From NCBI GenBank assembly GCA_022844345.1, contig JALHLU010000008.1, positions 180,209 to 244,208 on the forward strand: a DNA stretch of 64,000 nt, read 5' to 3'. Every line of letters starts with the position of its first letter. The first letter of the stretch is position 1. This DNA comes from Hyphomonadaceae bacterium (GTDB lineage Bacteria; Pseudomonadota; Alphaproteobacteria; Caulobacterales; Hyphomonadaceae). Below the pieces are notes generated by a model that saw nothing but the letters and a program-made list of their open reading frames with translations, was not told the DNA's origin and did no database searches. A program made the translations under genes and the position numbers. This document shows, piece by piece, positions 29,149 to 38,015 of the stretch.

Positions 29149-29823
29149 CTACTGCACCGGGACGGCGGGCGCGGGCTCCAGCGGCCTCACGTTGAACTCG
29201 TTGCCAGGCCCCCCGGGGGGAACAAGGTCGTAGAAACCTTCGATCTCGACGCGGATCGTGACCGGATCCTGCGCATGGTTCTTGAAGTACCAGCCGAAAA
29301 TGCCGTCGAACGGCGCCGTCATGGAGCCTTGGTCAGCCAGCAAGCGCTCTTTCCGGAACTCGACCACGGTTTCGGCCTGCCCCTCGGGCGGCACGTCATG
29401 ACCGTGCTGGTCCACCTCCACGGGAACCGCCCCCGGCGCGCCGTCCATGTCCAGCACGGTCCATTTATAGAAGATCGACTGCCCCGGCGCCATGTGTACC
29501 TTGTACTCGACGGCTGCTTCGGGCCATTCAGCTGCGCCAAGCGATATCTCGACGATGTGGGACGTCTTCCCTGTTGTCGATGCATGCGAGAGGGCTGCTC
29601 CGCCGCTGGAGAAGGTCTCCGCCTCCGGGGCCCAGAGCCTGCCAATCCCTGTCAGCTTGCCGAGCCCCAGCGGGTCGACATTGAACTCCGCCGGCATGAT
29701 CGCGCCCAGCACGATCAGCGCGCCGGCAACGAGCCCGCCGCCGGTGATCATGGCGAGTGTGCGGCCGGAAACGTCGAGCGCGACCGGCGCGATTTCGGTG
29801 GTCTGCTTCGGGTCTGCCATCAT
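29149..29823 (-). CDS. Single-pass membrane-anchored protein linked to HupE/UreJ
   Basis: The 224-residue product has a short cytoplasmic N-terminus, one hydrophobic helix near residues 22-43, and an extracytoplasmic domain with Gly/Pro-rich ends. It resembles proteins called transmembrane anchor proteins that occur beside HupE/UreJ genes. Its ATG overlaps the hupE-like stop by four bases (ATGA), indicating translational coupling. A metal- or gas-related role with the partner is possible but unproven. Confidence 0.78.
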   Translation of the reverse strand: MMADPKQTTEIAPVALDVSGRTLAMITGGGLVAGALIVLGAIMPAEFNVDPLGLGKLTGIGRLWAPEAETFSSGGAALSHASTTGKTSHIVEISLGAAEWPEAAVEYKVHMAPGQSIFYKWTVLDMDGAPGAVPVEVDQHGHDVPPEGQAETVVEFRKERLLADQGSMTAPFDGIFGWYFKNHAQDPVTIRVEIEGFYDLVPPGGPGNEFNVRPLEPAPAVPVQ

Positions 29824-30521
29824 GCGTCTCCGCTGAAGAAATAGCCCGCCAGCTGCTCACCGGCCAGCACAACGCCGGCAAGGAAGAGCAGGGCGTTGGC
29901 CGCAATCGCGAGGCGGCCGAACGATTTGGTGGTGCGCCACAGCGTCATCACGACGAGGATGAGGGAAAGCGCGATCACCTGCCCAATCTCGACGCCAACG
30001 TTGAAAGCGATGAGGTTCTCGAGAAGACCTTGCTGGTTGAGGCCAAGGTCCTGAAGCTTGGTCGCAAGGCCGAGGCCGTGGATGAGGCCGAAGCCGCCCA
30101 CGACGATGCGGTTGTCCATCGCGACGCCGAGCTTCTGGAAGCCGCCAAGGTTGTCGAACGCCTTCCAGCAGACCGAGAGACCGATCACCATGTCGACCAG
30201 ATGAGACGACACGCCAAGGTCGAATAGCACGCCTAGGATCAGCGTGGTCGAATGGCCCAGCGAGAAGAGGGTGACGTAGAGCAATACGTCTCGCAGGCGA
30301 TACAGGAAGAAGATCACGCCCGTGAGGAACAGCAGGTGATCATATCCCGTCACCATGTGCTTGGCGCCGAGATAGAGGAACGGGAACGGGTCAGCCCCGA
30401 CCGTGGCCTGCACGAACGCCGCATCGCGCCCGCCAATGGCGTGAGCGAAGGCGGCGGGTGCGATCAGGCTGAAGGCCAGGACCGCGAAAAGAACATGGTG
30501 CTGGCGCATCGGGTCCGGCAT
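29820..30521 (-). CDS. HupE/UreJ-family membrane protein
   Basis: The 233-residue protein has a signal-like start ending near AFAHAIGG, then about six membrane helices. FPFLYLGAKHMVTGYDHLLFLTGVIFFLYRLRD and FSLGHSTTLI are the conserved family segments. HupE and UreJ proteins are putative nickel or other metal permeases, but no hydrogenase or urease genes lie in the window. Two in-frame ATGs (30521, 30509) are possible starts. It is coupled to the anchor protein downstream. Confidence 0.86.
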   Translation of the reverse strand: MPDPMRQHHVLFAVLAFSLIAPAAFAHAIGGRDAAFVQATVGADPFPFLYLGAKHMVTGYDHLLFLTGVIFFLYRLRDVLLYVTLFSLGHSTTLILGVLFDLGVSSHLVDMVIGLSVCWKAFDNLGGFQKLGVAMDNRIVVGGFGLIHGLGLATKLQDLGLNQQGLLENLIAFNVGVEIGQVIALSLILVVMTLWRTTKSFGRLAIAANALLFLAGVVLAGEQLAGYFFSGDA

Positions 30522-30650
30522 TGTGGCGTCAGCCGGTGTTAGGCGGCCCCGTTCAATGGTGCAACGGGCTTCGCTGCTGCACAAAACGTGGCAGGGCGAC
30601 ACATCCAGCGGCGTTCGGGCGCGTATGCAGGCTAACCACGGAGATGCGCC

Positions 30651-31058
30651 ATGGAGATACTGAAGGCGGCCATAGCCGTGGCGCTGGTCCTTGCCGTCCT
30701 GGACGGCATCTGGCTCGGTCTTGTGGTTCGGGATTGGCTGGTCAAGCAGTTCGGCGGCCGCCTGCGGGACCCCGTCTTCTGGCCGCCGGCCATCGCGTTT
30801 TATGTCATCTATTCGGCCGGCCTCGCCTTCTTCGCAGTCACGCCTGCAATGGCTGCAGGCGGCGAATGGCTGATGGCGCTGGGTCTTGGCGGCTTTATCG
30901 GCCTGATCGCCTACGGCACATATGACCTCACCAACTGGGCGACCATAAGGGACTGGCCGCGCCAGTTCGCTATCGTTGACCTGATCTGGGGCCCTGCCGT
31001 GTCAGCAGCTTCAGCAGCAGGGGCCGTCCTGCTGCTGAAGGCTACCGGGCTCGGCTGA
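30651..31058 (+). CDS. DUF2177 membrane protein
   Basis: The 135-residue product has four hydrophobic helices and the DUF2177 features DGIWLG near the N-terminus and YGTYDLTNWATIRDWP in the third quarter. The family function is unknown. GGAG lies six bases before the ATG at 30651. It is divergent from the HupE/UreJ gene and its stop is two bases from the convergent M20 peptidase stop. Confidence 0.88.
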   Translation: MEILKAAIAVALVLAVLDGIWLGLVVRDWLVKQFGGRLRDPVFWPPAIAFYVIYSAGLAFFAVTPAMAAGGEWLMALGLGGFIGLIAYGTYDLTNWATIRDWPRQFAIVDLIWGPAVSAASAAGAVLLLKATGLG

Positions 31059-31060
31059 GC

Positions 31061-32503
31061 CTATTCCCCGCCAGCGTAGATTTTGACCAGCTGGTGCAGG
31101 AACATCCGGCCTTCCATCAGTTGCTTCACGCCGACCCGCTCGTTGAGGCCGTGTGCGCCTGAGGTGGCGGGATCAGCGAAGATGCCCGAGACGCCGTAGG
31201 TGGTGATGCCAGCGGGCGTGGTGAAGCGGGCATCCGTAGCGCCGGTCGCCATCTGCGGGATTACGGGGACGCCCGGCCACATCTTCTCAGTGAGCTGTTC
31301 GATCGGCTCGAGAATTTCCGGCGGCAGCGGCGGCGGCTTGATCGGCGTTTCCGGTGGCGAGCGCATTTCGACCAGCACGTTTTCATTGCCGATGACGTCC
31401 TTCAGCACGCCGAGGATTTCCTGCTGCGTATGGCCTGGGAAGATGCGGCAGTTGACGTTTGCGGTGGCGCGCTGGGGCAGGGCGTTTGGCGCATGGCCTG
31501 CTTCCAGCTGAGTTGCGATGCAGGTGGTGCGCAGCGTCGCGTTGTAGCCGGGGTTCTGCGTCAGGCGACGGATGGCGTCTGCGTTCTCGCCGTCAGCTGC
31601 ATCGCGCATGTCCTGGCCTTCCTGGCCGGGCGTGATCGCGCCCATGCGGCGGAAGAAACCACGCGTGGCGTCGTTGAACTCGATCGGGAACGCGTAGGCC
31701 TGTACGGCCAGAAGCGCCTGGCCCAGTTCGTAGATCGCGTTGTCTGGCACGGGGCGCGAGGAGTGGCCGCCGGGATTTGTCACTTCGATCGTGTAGTCCT
31801 GATAGAGCTTTTCGCCAGCCTGCACGCCGTTGTAGAGATACTTGCCCGTTGCCGGATCAAGACGGCCGCCGGCCCCCTCATTAAGCGCGAACTCCGCAGA
31901 GATCAGTTCGAGGTGGTTCTCGACCATGTACTTGGCGCCGATGAACTCGTTGGCGCTTTCTTCTCCGCAGTTGAGCATCAGCTTGATGGTGCGCTCCGGC
32001 CTGTAGCCTTCGCGCTTGAAGCGGATCATCGAGTCCGTGAAGATCGCCGCCATCGCCTTGTCGTCGGTTGCGCCGCGCGCATAGAAGAAGCCGCCCTCTT
32101 CGGTGAGCACGAAGGGATCGCGCACCCAATCCTCACGCTTGGCCTCCACCACATCAATGTGCGCCATCAGCATCATGGGTTTCTTGTCTGGGTTCGTACC
32201 GGGCAGTATGGCGATCAGATTGCCATCCTGCGGCCGGTTCGGCCCTGGATTCACCAGGATGTGGAGATCGCTTTCCGGATAGCCCGCAGCGACCAGGCGC
32301 GCCTTCATGCGCTCCGACGCCAGCGTGCAGGAGCCCTCGGACAAGGTTGTGTTGGTCTCGATCAGCTCTTTGTACAGGCTACGGAATTCCGCTTCATGCG
32401 CGCCGGGCTCGCGGGAGAAAGTGGCTGGATCACCATTGGTGGTGGCAGGCGTTGCGCACGCGGCAAGCGCGAGCATGGAGGCGGCAAGTAGCGTACGGCG
32501 CAT
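31061..32503 (-). CDS. Exported M20-family metallopeptidase
   Basis: The 480-residue product has a lipoprotein-type leader (LALAAC) and an M20 dizinc peptidase: MAHIDVV (first metal His with Asp), ARGATDDKA (bridging Asp), LNCGEESAN (general-base Glu pair) and SGAHGLNERV (late His). The dimerisation domain lies in the middle (GGHSSRP). Periplasmic M20 enzymes of this group trim peptides or N-acyl amino acids; the substrate is not defined. A DUF1761 gene lies 61 nt upstream on the same strand. Confidence 0.92.
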   Translation of the reverse strand: MRRTLLAASMLALAACATPATTNGDPATFSREPGAHEAEFRSLYKELIETNTTLSEGSCTLASERMKARLVAAGYPESDLHILVNPGPNRPQDGNLIAILPGTNPDKKPMMLMAHIDVVEAKREDWVRDPFVLTEEGGFFYARGATDDKAMAAIFTDSMIRFKREGYRPERTIKLMLNCGEESANEFIGAKYMVENHLELISAEFALNEGAGGRLDPATGKYLYNGVQAGEKLYQDYTIEVTNPGGHSSRPVPDNAIYELGQALLAVQAYAFPIEFNDATRGFFRRMGAITPGQEGQDMRDAADGENADAIRRLTQNPGYNATLRTTCIATQLEAGHAPNALPQRATANVNCRIFPGHTQQEILGVLKDVIGNENVLVEMRSPPETPIKPPPLPPEILEPIEQLTEKMWPGVPVIPQMATGATDARFTTPAGITTYGVSGIFADPATSGAHGLNERVGVKQLMEGRMFLHQLVKIYAGGE

Positions 32504-32564
32504 GGGTCTCGTCCCTGAATCTCTCGCGAGACATGACCATGCCGTGCACGGAACGCCAAGTCCT

Positions 32565-32999
32565 TCAGCGCCAGGCCGAGATGATCGCGCCAGCCGCCAT
32601 GATGCCCAGAAGGAGATGGATCGCGTCCATCACAAGCAGGCCGGGCTTTTCCGGGCTGTAGACGAAGGAATAGAGCCGCGTCGACAGAACGATGAAGAAC
32701 CATACCTGGAAGCTGACCACTAGGCCGGTCGCGAGATTATCGACACGCGCCAACTTCAGGATCAGGGCAAGCCCGATGGCGGTGAGGACCGGCATGATCC
32801 ACGAGACCGCCATCTTCCACATGTGTGGCTTGAGTTGCTCGGCGGTGTAGCCCGACAGCTTCATCCAGAGTTTCGAGAACACCGCGCCATAGATGACAAA
32901 GCCGATGGCGTAGATCGCGACAGCCGCTGCGCCGACTGCAAGCCAGTTGTCGCCGGCGATGTAGACGGGTGTAGCGGCGGGCTCGATGTCTAACTGCAT
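32565..32999 (-). CDS. DUF1761 membrane protein
   Basis: The 144-residue protein has four predicted membrane helices and the DUF1761 pattern, with YGAVFSKLWMKLSGYT after helix one and a C-terminal LLVMDAIHLLLGIMAAGAIISAW. Its function is unknown. It precedes the M20 peptidase gene on the same strand. Confidence 0.85.
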   Translation of the reverse strand: MQLDIEPAATPVYIAGDNWLAVGAAAVAIYAIGFVIYGAVFSKLWMKLSGYTAEQLKPHMWKMAVSWIMPVLTAIGLALILKLARVDNLATGLVVSFQVWFFIVLSTRLYSFVYSPEKPGLLVMDAIHLLLGIMAAGAIISAWR

Positions 33000-33101
33000 A
33001 TGTCCCCTCCCAGTTTGTCCCTTGCGCGGAATTTATGCCTGCAGGCTCAGGGAGTCCATTTGCCGTAAAGGGAATGGCGCTGCGGAACGTTCGCTGCAAG
33101 C

Positions 33102-33130
33102 AAAAGGCCCGCCGGCAAGGGCGGGCCTTT
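33102..33130 (-). terminator. Intrinsic terminator of the etfBA operon
   Basis: An 11-bp perfect stem (33103-33113 with 33120-33130) and six-base loop lie 20 nt beyond the etfA stop. Read on the minus strand, the stem is GC-rich and runs into a short T-rich end, CCTTTTGC. This is the clearest rho-independent terminator in the window. Confidence 0.85.
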
Positions 33131-33150
33131 CCTAGTCTGCTTCGCTCTGC

Positions 33151-34080
33151 TTAGAGCTTGCTTGTCAGCTCGGGAACGATCTTGAACAGGTCGCCGACGA
33201 GGCCGTAGTCCGCGATCTGGAAGATCGGGGCTTCTTCGTCCTTGTTTATGGCGACGATGATCTTCGAGTCCTTCATGCCGGCGAGGTGCTGGATGGCCCC
33301 CGAGATGCCGATGGCGACATACAGTTCCGGCGCCACGACCTTGCCGGTCTGACCGACCTGATAGTCGTTGGGGGCATAGCCCGCATCCACCGCCGCGCGC
33401 GAGGCGCCGACGCCTGCGCCGAGCTTGTCGGCGAGGGGGAGGATGTACTGGTTGAACTGTTCCGCCGAGGCGAGGGCGCGGCCGCCGGAGACGACGCGCT
33501 TGGCCGAGGCGAGTTCAGGTCGATCCGACTTCGCGATCTCAGCCGAGACAAAAGCCGCCTTGAACGGTCCAGCCGGAGCCGCAGCCGTTTCAACCGGAGC
33601 CGAGCCGGAAGACTCGACAGCCTTGAAGGCAGTGCCGCGAACCGTAACGACTTTCTTCGCGTCAGACGATTTCACCGTCATGATCGCGTTGCCGGCGTAG
33701 ATCGGGCGTTCGAAGGTGGAAGCGTCGATCACCTTGGTGATCTCCGACACCTGCATGACGTCAAGCTTGGCGGCGATGCGAGGGGAGACGTTCTTGCCAA
33801 TGCTGGTGGCTGGCGCGAAGAACGCGTCATAGCTGGACATCATCGGCACAACGAGGGCCTCGATCGCCTCGGCAAGCGCATTGGCGAAGTCTGCTCCTTC
33901 GACATGGATCACCTTGCGGACGCCGGAGAGTTTCGCGGCTTCTGCGGCCGCGGCGCCGGCATTGTGGCCAGCGACGAGAACGTCGATGTCGCCCCCGAAC
34001 GCCTGGGCTGCAGCGACCGTTTTTGCGGTCACGTCGTTGAGGGCGGCGTTGCTGTGTTCAGCGAGTACGAGAACGGCCAT
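33151..34080 (-). CDS. etfA: Electron transfer flavoprotein alpha subunit
   Basis: The 309-residue subunit binds FAD in its C-terminal domain ([40 protein letters not shown]). With EtfB it accepts electrons from acyl-CoA dehydrogenases, here including the Mcd encoded at 49501, and passes them to ETF-QO (61576). It starts two bases after etfB. A strong terminator follows. Confidence 0.97.
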   Translation of the reverse strand: MAVLVLAEHSNAALNDVTAKTVAAAQAFGGDIDVLVAGHNAGAAAAEAAKLSGVRKVIHVEGADFANALAEAIEALVVPMMSSYDAFFAPATSIGKNVSPRIAAKLDVMQVSEITKVIDASTFERPIYAGNAIMTVKSSDAKKVVTVRGTAFKAVESSGSAPVETAAAPAGPFKAAFVSAEIAKSDRPELASAKRVVSGGRALASAEQFNQYILPLADKLGAGVGASRAAVDAGYAPNDYQVGQTGKVVAPELYVAIGISGAIQHLAGMKDSKIIVAINKDEEAPIFQIADYGLVGDLFKIVPELTSKL

Positions 34081-34082
34081 GA

Positions 34083-34829
34083 TCAGATGGCTCCTGCGGA
34101 CTTGAGTTTGGCGATCAGCGCGTCAACGTCAGCGACTTTCTCGCCGGCTTCGCGCTTCTTGGGCTCGGTTACCTTCACCACTGACAGGCGCGGCGTGATA
34201 TCGACGCCATAGTCGGCTGGCGATTTGGTGTCGATCGGCTTCTTCTTCGCCTTCATAATGTTGGGCAGCGAGGCAAAGCGCGGCTCGTTGAGGCGGAGGT
34301 CGGTGGTCACGACGGCCGGGAGCTGGAGAGCCAGCGTCTCGAGGCCGCCATCGACTTCGCGCGTGACCTTCAGGGTCTCGCCATCCTTGGCGACGGCCGA
34401 GGCGAAGGTCGCCTGCGGCCAGTCGAGTAGGGCGGCCAGCATCTGGCCGGTAGCATTGGAATCGTCGTCGATCGCCTGCTTGCCGGCGATGACGAGGCCG
34501 GGCTGTTCTGCCTCGACGATCTTGGCAAGAATCTTTGCGACGGCCAGCGGCTCAACGGCTGCGTCCGTCTGCACCAGGATTCCGCGGTCGCCGCCCATGG
34601 CGAGCCCGATGCGGATGGTTTCCTGCGCCTGGGCCGGACCGATGGAGACGATCACGATCTCGGTCGCGAGACCTTTCTCCTTCATCCGGACGGCCTCCTC
34701 GATGGAGATCTCGTCGAACGGGTTCATCGCCATCTTTACGTTGGCAAGGTCAATCCCGCTCTGGTCGGCCTTCACGCGCGGACGGACGTTGTAATCAATC
34801 ACCCGCTTGACGGGTACGAGCACCTTCAT
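34083..34829 (-). CDS. etfB: Electron transfer flavoprotein beta subunit
   Basis: The 248-residue protein shows the EtfB features: [20 protein letters not shown] at the start, an [20 protein letters not shown] helix, the AMP-binding [17 protein letters not shown] and the recognition loop [12 protein letters not shown]. It forms a heterodimer with EtfA. The 263-nt region upstream (34830-35092) contains no recognisable gene or TTGC/GCAA palindrome. Confidence 0.97.
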   Translation of the reverse strand: MKVLVPVKRVIDYNVRPRVKADQSGIDLANVKMAMNPFDEISIEEAVRMKEKGLATEIVIVSIGPAQAQETIRIGLAMGGDRGILVQTDAAVEPLAVAKILAKIVEAEQPGLVIAGKQAIDDDSNATGQMLAALLDWPQATFASAVAKDGETLKVTREVDGGLETLALQLPAVVTTDLRLNEPRFASLPNIMKAKKKPIDTKSPADYGVDITPRLSVVKVTEPKKREAGEKVADVDALIAKLKSAGAI

Positions 34830-35092
34830 CGGTGGAATCTCCGGACTGTTCGGGCTTCAGGTCGTCGCATTCGATCCCCGGACGCCCCGCAATGGTGCGC
34901 CTGCGAACCAGCGGCACCCTGTTATGCAGCAGACGCGCCGGAATCAAGTTTCCAGGCCGGGGCAGGGGCAAAAAGCGTCGATTTGGCGCGAATTGCCGGG
35001 GGCGCGATGAAACATTCGTGCGCGAGGGCGCTTTCCGGGTGGCTTTTTCGGGCCGGGCGATAGTCTCAGAGGCAACAGGGAGACCCCGCCAC

Positions 35093-35383
35093 ATGGCCGA
35101 TCCGTTTGACGACGCATTCTACACCCGTGCGGATGCGCACATCGCACTGGCCAATGACCAGCTCGAAGGCGCGCGGCGTGAGATGGTGAACGCGTCCATG
35201 ATGTTTGCGTCCGCGCGCTTCTGCGCCTGGCTGTCGGCCGGTGGGTTCGAGAGCGGGGAAGCGATGGCAGCCAAGCGCGACGAGACCGTGGAATACTTCG
35301 TCGCCGGTTTTCGCCAGATGCTGGAGGGGAACATGGACGCCTATGCGAAGAACTTCGACAGCTACATGAAGACGCAAGGCTGA
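35093..35383 (+). CDS. DUF3144 protein, copy 1
   Basis: The 96-residue protein is a complete DUF3144 member: FDDAFYTRADAHIALAN, VNASMMFASARFCAWLSAGG, EAMAAKRDETVEYFV and FDSYMK. It is soluble, probably helical, and of unknown function. GGGAG lies ten bases before the ATG. A second intact copy (36532) is about three-quarters identical by eye and a broken third lies at 37671. An esterase lipoprotein gene follows 11 nt downstream and may be co-expressed. Confidence 0.88.
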   Translation: MADPFDDAFYTRADAHIALANDQLEGARREMVNASMMFASARFCAWLSAGGFESGEAMAAKRDETVEYFVAGFRQMLEGNMDAYAKNFDSYMKTQG

Positions 35384-35394
35384 GGGGAACCGGC

Positions 35395-36447
35395 ATGCTC
35401 AGGATATCAGCGGGCGCGGTTTGCGCGTTCGGGCTTGTGGTGAGTGGATGCGCGTCTGGCGCCGCGACCGAGGCTCCGCCATCGGAGGCCGCCACCAGCG
35501 TGTCCCGGGGACTGGAGTGTTCTTTCCTGACCGAAGGCCAGGCATCGGCCAGCGCGGGTGTTCCTAACGTGACGCACGCGGGCGTCCGGCTTGATCCGCA
35601 ACCGCCGCCGTCGACAGACCCGAACGATGCAATCGCGCAGCGGGCCAACATTCCACGCTCCGCCCAGCCGCAGCTGACGGACAGCCAGAAGCGCATCCTG
35701 ATGTGCGAGTACGAGCTGGACGCGGCGAACGCGCTGATGCCGTTCTCACTGTTCGTACCCGACAACTATGATCCAGCGAAGAAGTGGCCGCTGATCGTGG
35801 ACCTGCATGGCGCAGGCGTCACGCCGCTGCAGCAGATCCTGTTCGACGGCACAACGGACTTCGCCCAGCGCGATGGCTATATCGTTCTCGCGCCGATGGG
35901 CTATTCGACATTCGGTGGATGGGGCCCGCGACGTGGGACACCAGCGCCCGTTGAGACGGCCGATGTGAACCCGGCGACCGGAGCGAAGTGGACCACCAAC
36001 GAACTGTCGGAGCATGACGCGTTGACGGTTCTCACCATGGTCCGCGACAGGTTCAGTGTCGATGCGGATCGCATCTACCTGATGGGCCATTCGATGGGTG
36101 GGTTCGGCACATTCTTCCTTGGCGCCAAGCACAACGGGATCTGGGCAGGCATCGCGCCGATCGCCGGCGGCGGCGTCGGCCCCAATGCGCCGGCCGAGAG
36201 GCTGAAAGGCGTGCCCGTGCTGGTGATGCACGGGGCGGAGGACAATGTGGTGCGCAAGGAAAGCTCACGCGCCGCTATTCGCGCGCTGCAGGCTGTCGGC
36301 GCACAGCACATCTATCTCGAGTTTCCCGGGCTGGAGCACGAGTTCTTCATCCGGCGCGGGCGTGAGAACCTCGAGAAGGTGTTTCACTTCTTCAATCTGG
36401 TCTCCAAGCGGACGAATGTGGGGCCGATACCGGAGCCGGCGAAGTAG
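35395..36447 (+). CDS. Exported alpha/beta-hydrolase (esterase) lipoprotein
   Basis: The 350-residue product has a lipobox (VSGC) and an LpqC/feruloyl-esterase-like hydrolase domain: LFVPDNYDPAKKWPLIVDLHGAG, nucleophile elbow GHSMGG, an Asp in LVMHGAEDNVV and a His in GLEHEFF. It probably cleaves ester bonds in the periplasm or at the cell surface; the substrate is unknown. It lies between two DUF3144 copies and 11 nt after the first. Confidence 0.88.
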   Translation: MLRISAGAVCAFGLVVSGCASGAATEAPPSEAATSVSRGLECSFLTEGQASASAGVPNVTHAGVRLDPQPPPSTDPNDAIAQRANIPRSAQPQLTDSQKRILMCEYELDAANALMPFSLFVPDNYDPAKKWPLIVDLHGAGVTPLQQILFDGTTDFAQRDGYIVLAPMGYSTFGGWGPRRGTPAPVETADVNPATGAKWTTNELSEHDALTVLTMVRDRFSVDADRIYLMGHSMGGFGTFFLGAKHNGIWAGIAPIAGGGVGPNAPAERLKGVPVLVMHGAEDNVVRKESSRAAIRALQAVGAQHIYLEFPGLEHEFFIRRGRENLEKVFHFFNLVSKRTNVGPIPEPAK

Positions 36448-36531
36448 GCCAATCGAACCGTTTGCACAGGCATGACTGGCGGAGTGGCGAACAGCCGCTA
36501 TCGTGGCGCTGTCATTGTCCGGGAAGCAAAC

Positions 36532-36828
36532 ATGGCCGACATATTCGACGACGCCTTCTATGCGCGGGCTGACGCTCACATCGGCCTGTCCAACGCGCAG
36601 GCGGACACTGCGCCACAGGAGCTGGTGAATGCATCGATGCTGTTCGCCTCGGCGCGGTTCTGCGCCTTCCTGGCTGCGGGCGGCTATTCGTCGGGCGAGG
36701 CGATGGGAGCAAAGCGCGAGGAGATCGTGGAGTACTTTGTCGACGGTTTCCGGCAGATGCTCGAGGGAAATGTCGACGCGTATATCCGCAACTTCGACAG
36801 CTACATGAAGCCGGCGGCCAAGGCCTGA
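36532..36828 (+). CDS. DUF3144 protein, copy 2
   Basis: The 98-residue paralogue of the protein at 35093 keeps all motif positions (FDDAFYARADAHIGLSN, VNASMLFASARFCAFL, VEYFVDGFRQMLEGN, NFDSYMK). Differences are scattered conservative changes, which indicates an old tandem duplication under continued selection. The ATG at 36532 is preferred over an upstream frame because it aligns with copy 1. The gap downstream (36829-36952) shows nothing convincing. Confidence 0.87.
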   Translation: MADIFDDAFYARADAHIGLSNAQADTAPQELVNASMLFASARFCAFLAAGGYSSGEAMGAKREEIVEYFVDGFRQMLEGNVDAYIRNFDSYMKPAAKA

Positions 36829-36952
36829 GCATCTGGCGCGATGAGGGAGATGGACATGGCGAGGCAACCGCGAGGTAAGGTCATGCCTTTTGGCTTGAGT
36901 CCAACGTGGGCGCGTCGCATACAGCGATAGTGGAGTCATCGGAGGGGTAGGC

Positions 36953-37570
36953 ATGGGCAGACGTCTTTGGACGGTATACCCGGTTGTTTTTTCTGCAGCG
37001 GCTTTGATGCTGGGGGGGGGCGCATCAGCACAAGCCATTGCGGAGGAGCCCGTCGTGAACCAGATTTCGGTGGGTGCCGGACACACCGCTCATGACCTGC
37101 TGGGATCTCCCAACAATGAGCCGGAGCAGGGCGTCACAATCTCGGCCGATCTCCTGTTTCAGCCGCTTGATCTTCTGAGCGCAGTTGGCAGCCCCCAACC
37201 TTACGTCGGAGTCACCGCGATCCTGGATCGCACAAATTTTCTGTCGGCAGGCCTGTCCTGGCGCGTTCACATGTCCAATTTTTACGTGGATATCGGTGGC
37301 GGTGGCGCAGTGCATGATGGCTATGTGACCCTTGAGACGCCGGATCCTTCGGCCAGTGGAGAGGAGAATGAGCGGCGACGCAGCCTGTTGTTGGACCGTT
37401 CTGCGTTTCAGAGCCGGGTCATCTTTCATGGACGCGTGACGGTGGGAATGAACGTCGAGGAGGATTGGGGCGTGGAAGCGGGCTATCAGCATTGGAGCAA
37501 CGGTAAGCTGGGAAGCCCCAAGAACGACGGCGTCGATCTGTTTGACGTCCGGTTGGTCCGGCGCTTCTGA
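36953..37570 (+). CDS. pagL: Acyloxyacyl hydrolase / lipid A deacylase (PagL-like)
   Basis: The 205-residue product has a signal peptide (to about GGGASAQA) and an eight-stranded outer-membrane barrel pattern of alternating residues ending in Phe. The C-terminal EAGYQHWSNGKLGSPKNDGVD contains the His-Ser pair and surrounding residues typical of PagL, which removes the 3-O acyl chain of lipid A. It sits inside the DUF3144 cluster. Whether the neighbours act on the envelope is unknown. Confidence 0.88.
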   Translation: MGRRLWTVYPVVFSAAALMLGGGASAQAIAEEPVVNQISVGAGHTAHDLLGSPNNEPEQGVTISADLLFQPLDLLSAVGSPQPYVGVTAILDRTNFLSAGLSWRVHMSNFYVDIGGGGAVHDGYVTLETPDPSASGEENERRRSLLLDRSAFQSRVIFHGRVTVGMNVEEDWGVEAGYQHWSNGKLGSPKNDGVDLFDVRLVRRF

Positions 37571-37670
37571 AGGCTACCTAAGGCTAGTGCCTCCCTCCGG
37601 CTACGCTGGTGCTTCGCCCGCTGCGGCCCGAGCGTTACGGCGCTAGGCGATTCGCTACTAAGGTGGCGGA

Positions 37671-37970
37671 ATGCCGCGCCCAAGTAGTTCGACGATGGTT
37701 TCTACGAGCGGGGCGAGCGGATGCGCATCTCTTCCTGTCCAACGCCCAGAAGAAGGACGCGCAGCCGGACATGGTGAATGCGTCCATGCTGTTCGCTTTG
37801 GCGGGGTTTTGCGCATCACTGGCGGCGGGCGGGTTCGGGTCGGGCACAGCCATGCGGCCGGCAAGCAGGAGATTTCGGACTATTTTTTCGAAGGCTTCCG
37901 CCAGATGCTGAACGCGCACCTCGATGACTGCCCCCGGAATTTCGGGGCCTACATGAAGCCCCAGGCCTGA
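37671..37970 (+). pseudogene. DUF3144 copy 3, broken by two frameshifts
   Basis: Three reading frames together spell a DUF3144 protein. From 37688 one frame gives FDDGFYER; after a shift near 37709-37717 a second gives ADAHLFLSNAQ...VNASMLFALAGFCASLAAGG; after another near 37857-37862 a third gives ISDYFFEGFRQMLNAHLDD...NFGAYMKPQA and the stop at 37970. No frame covers the whole domain, so the gene is inactivated or contains sequencing errors. It is the third member of the local triplication. Confidence 0.82.
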
Positions 37971-38015
37971 GACGGCGATCCGGCGGCGAGCCATACCAAC
38001 ACGCGAGGGAACGAC

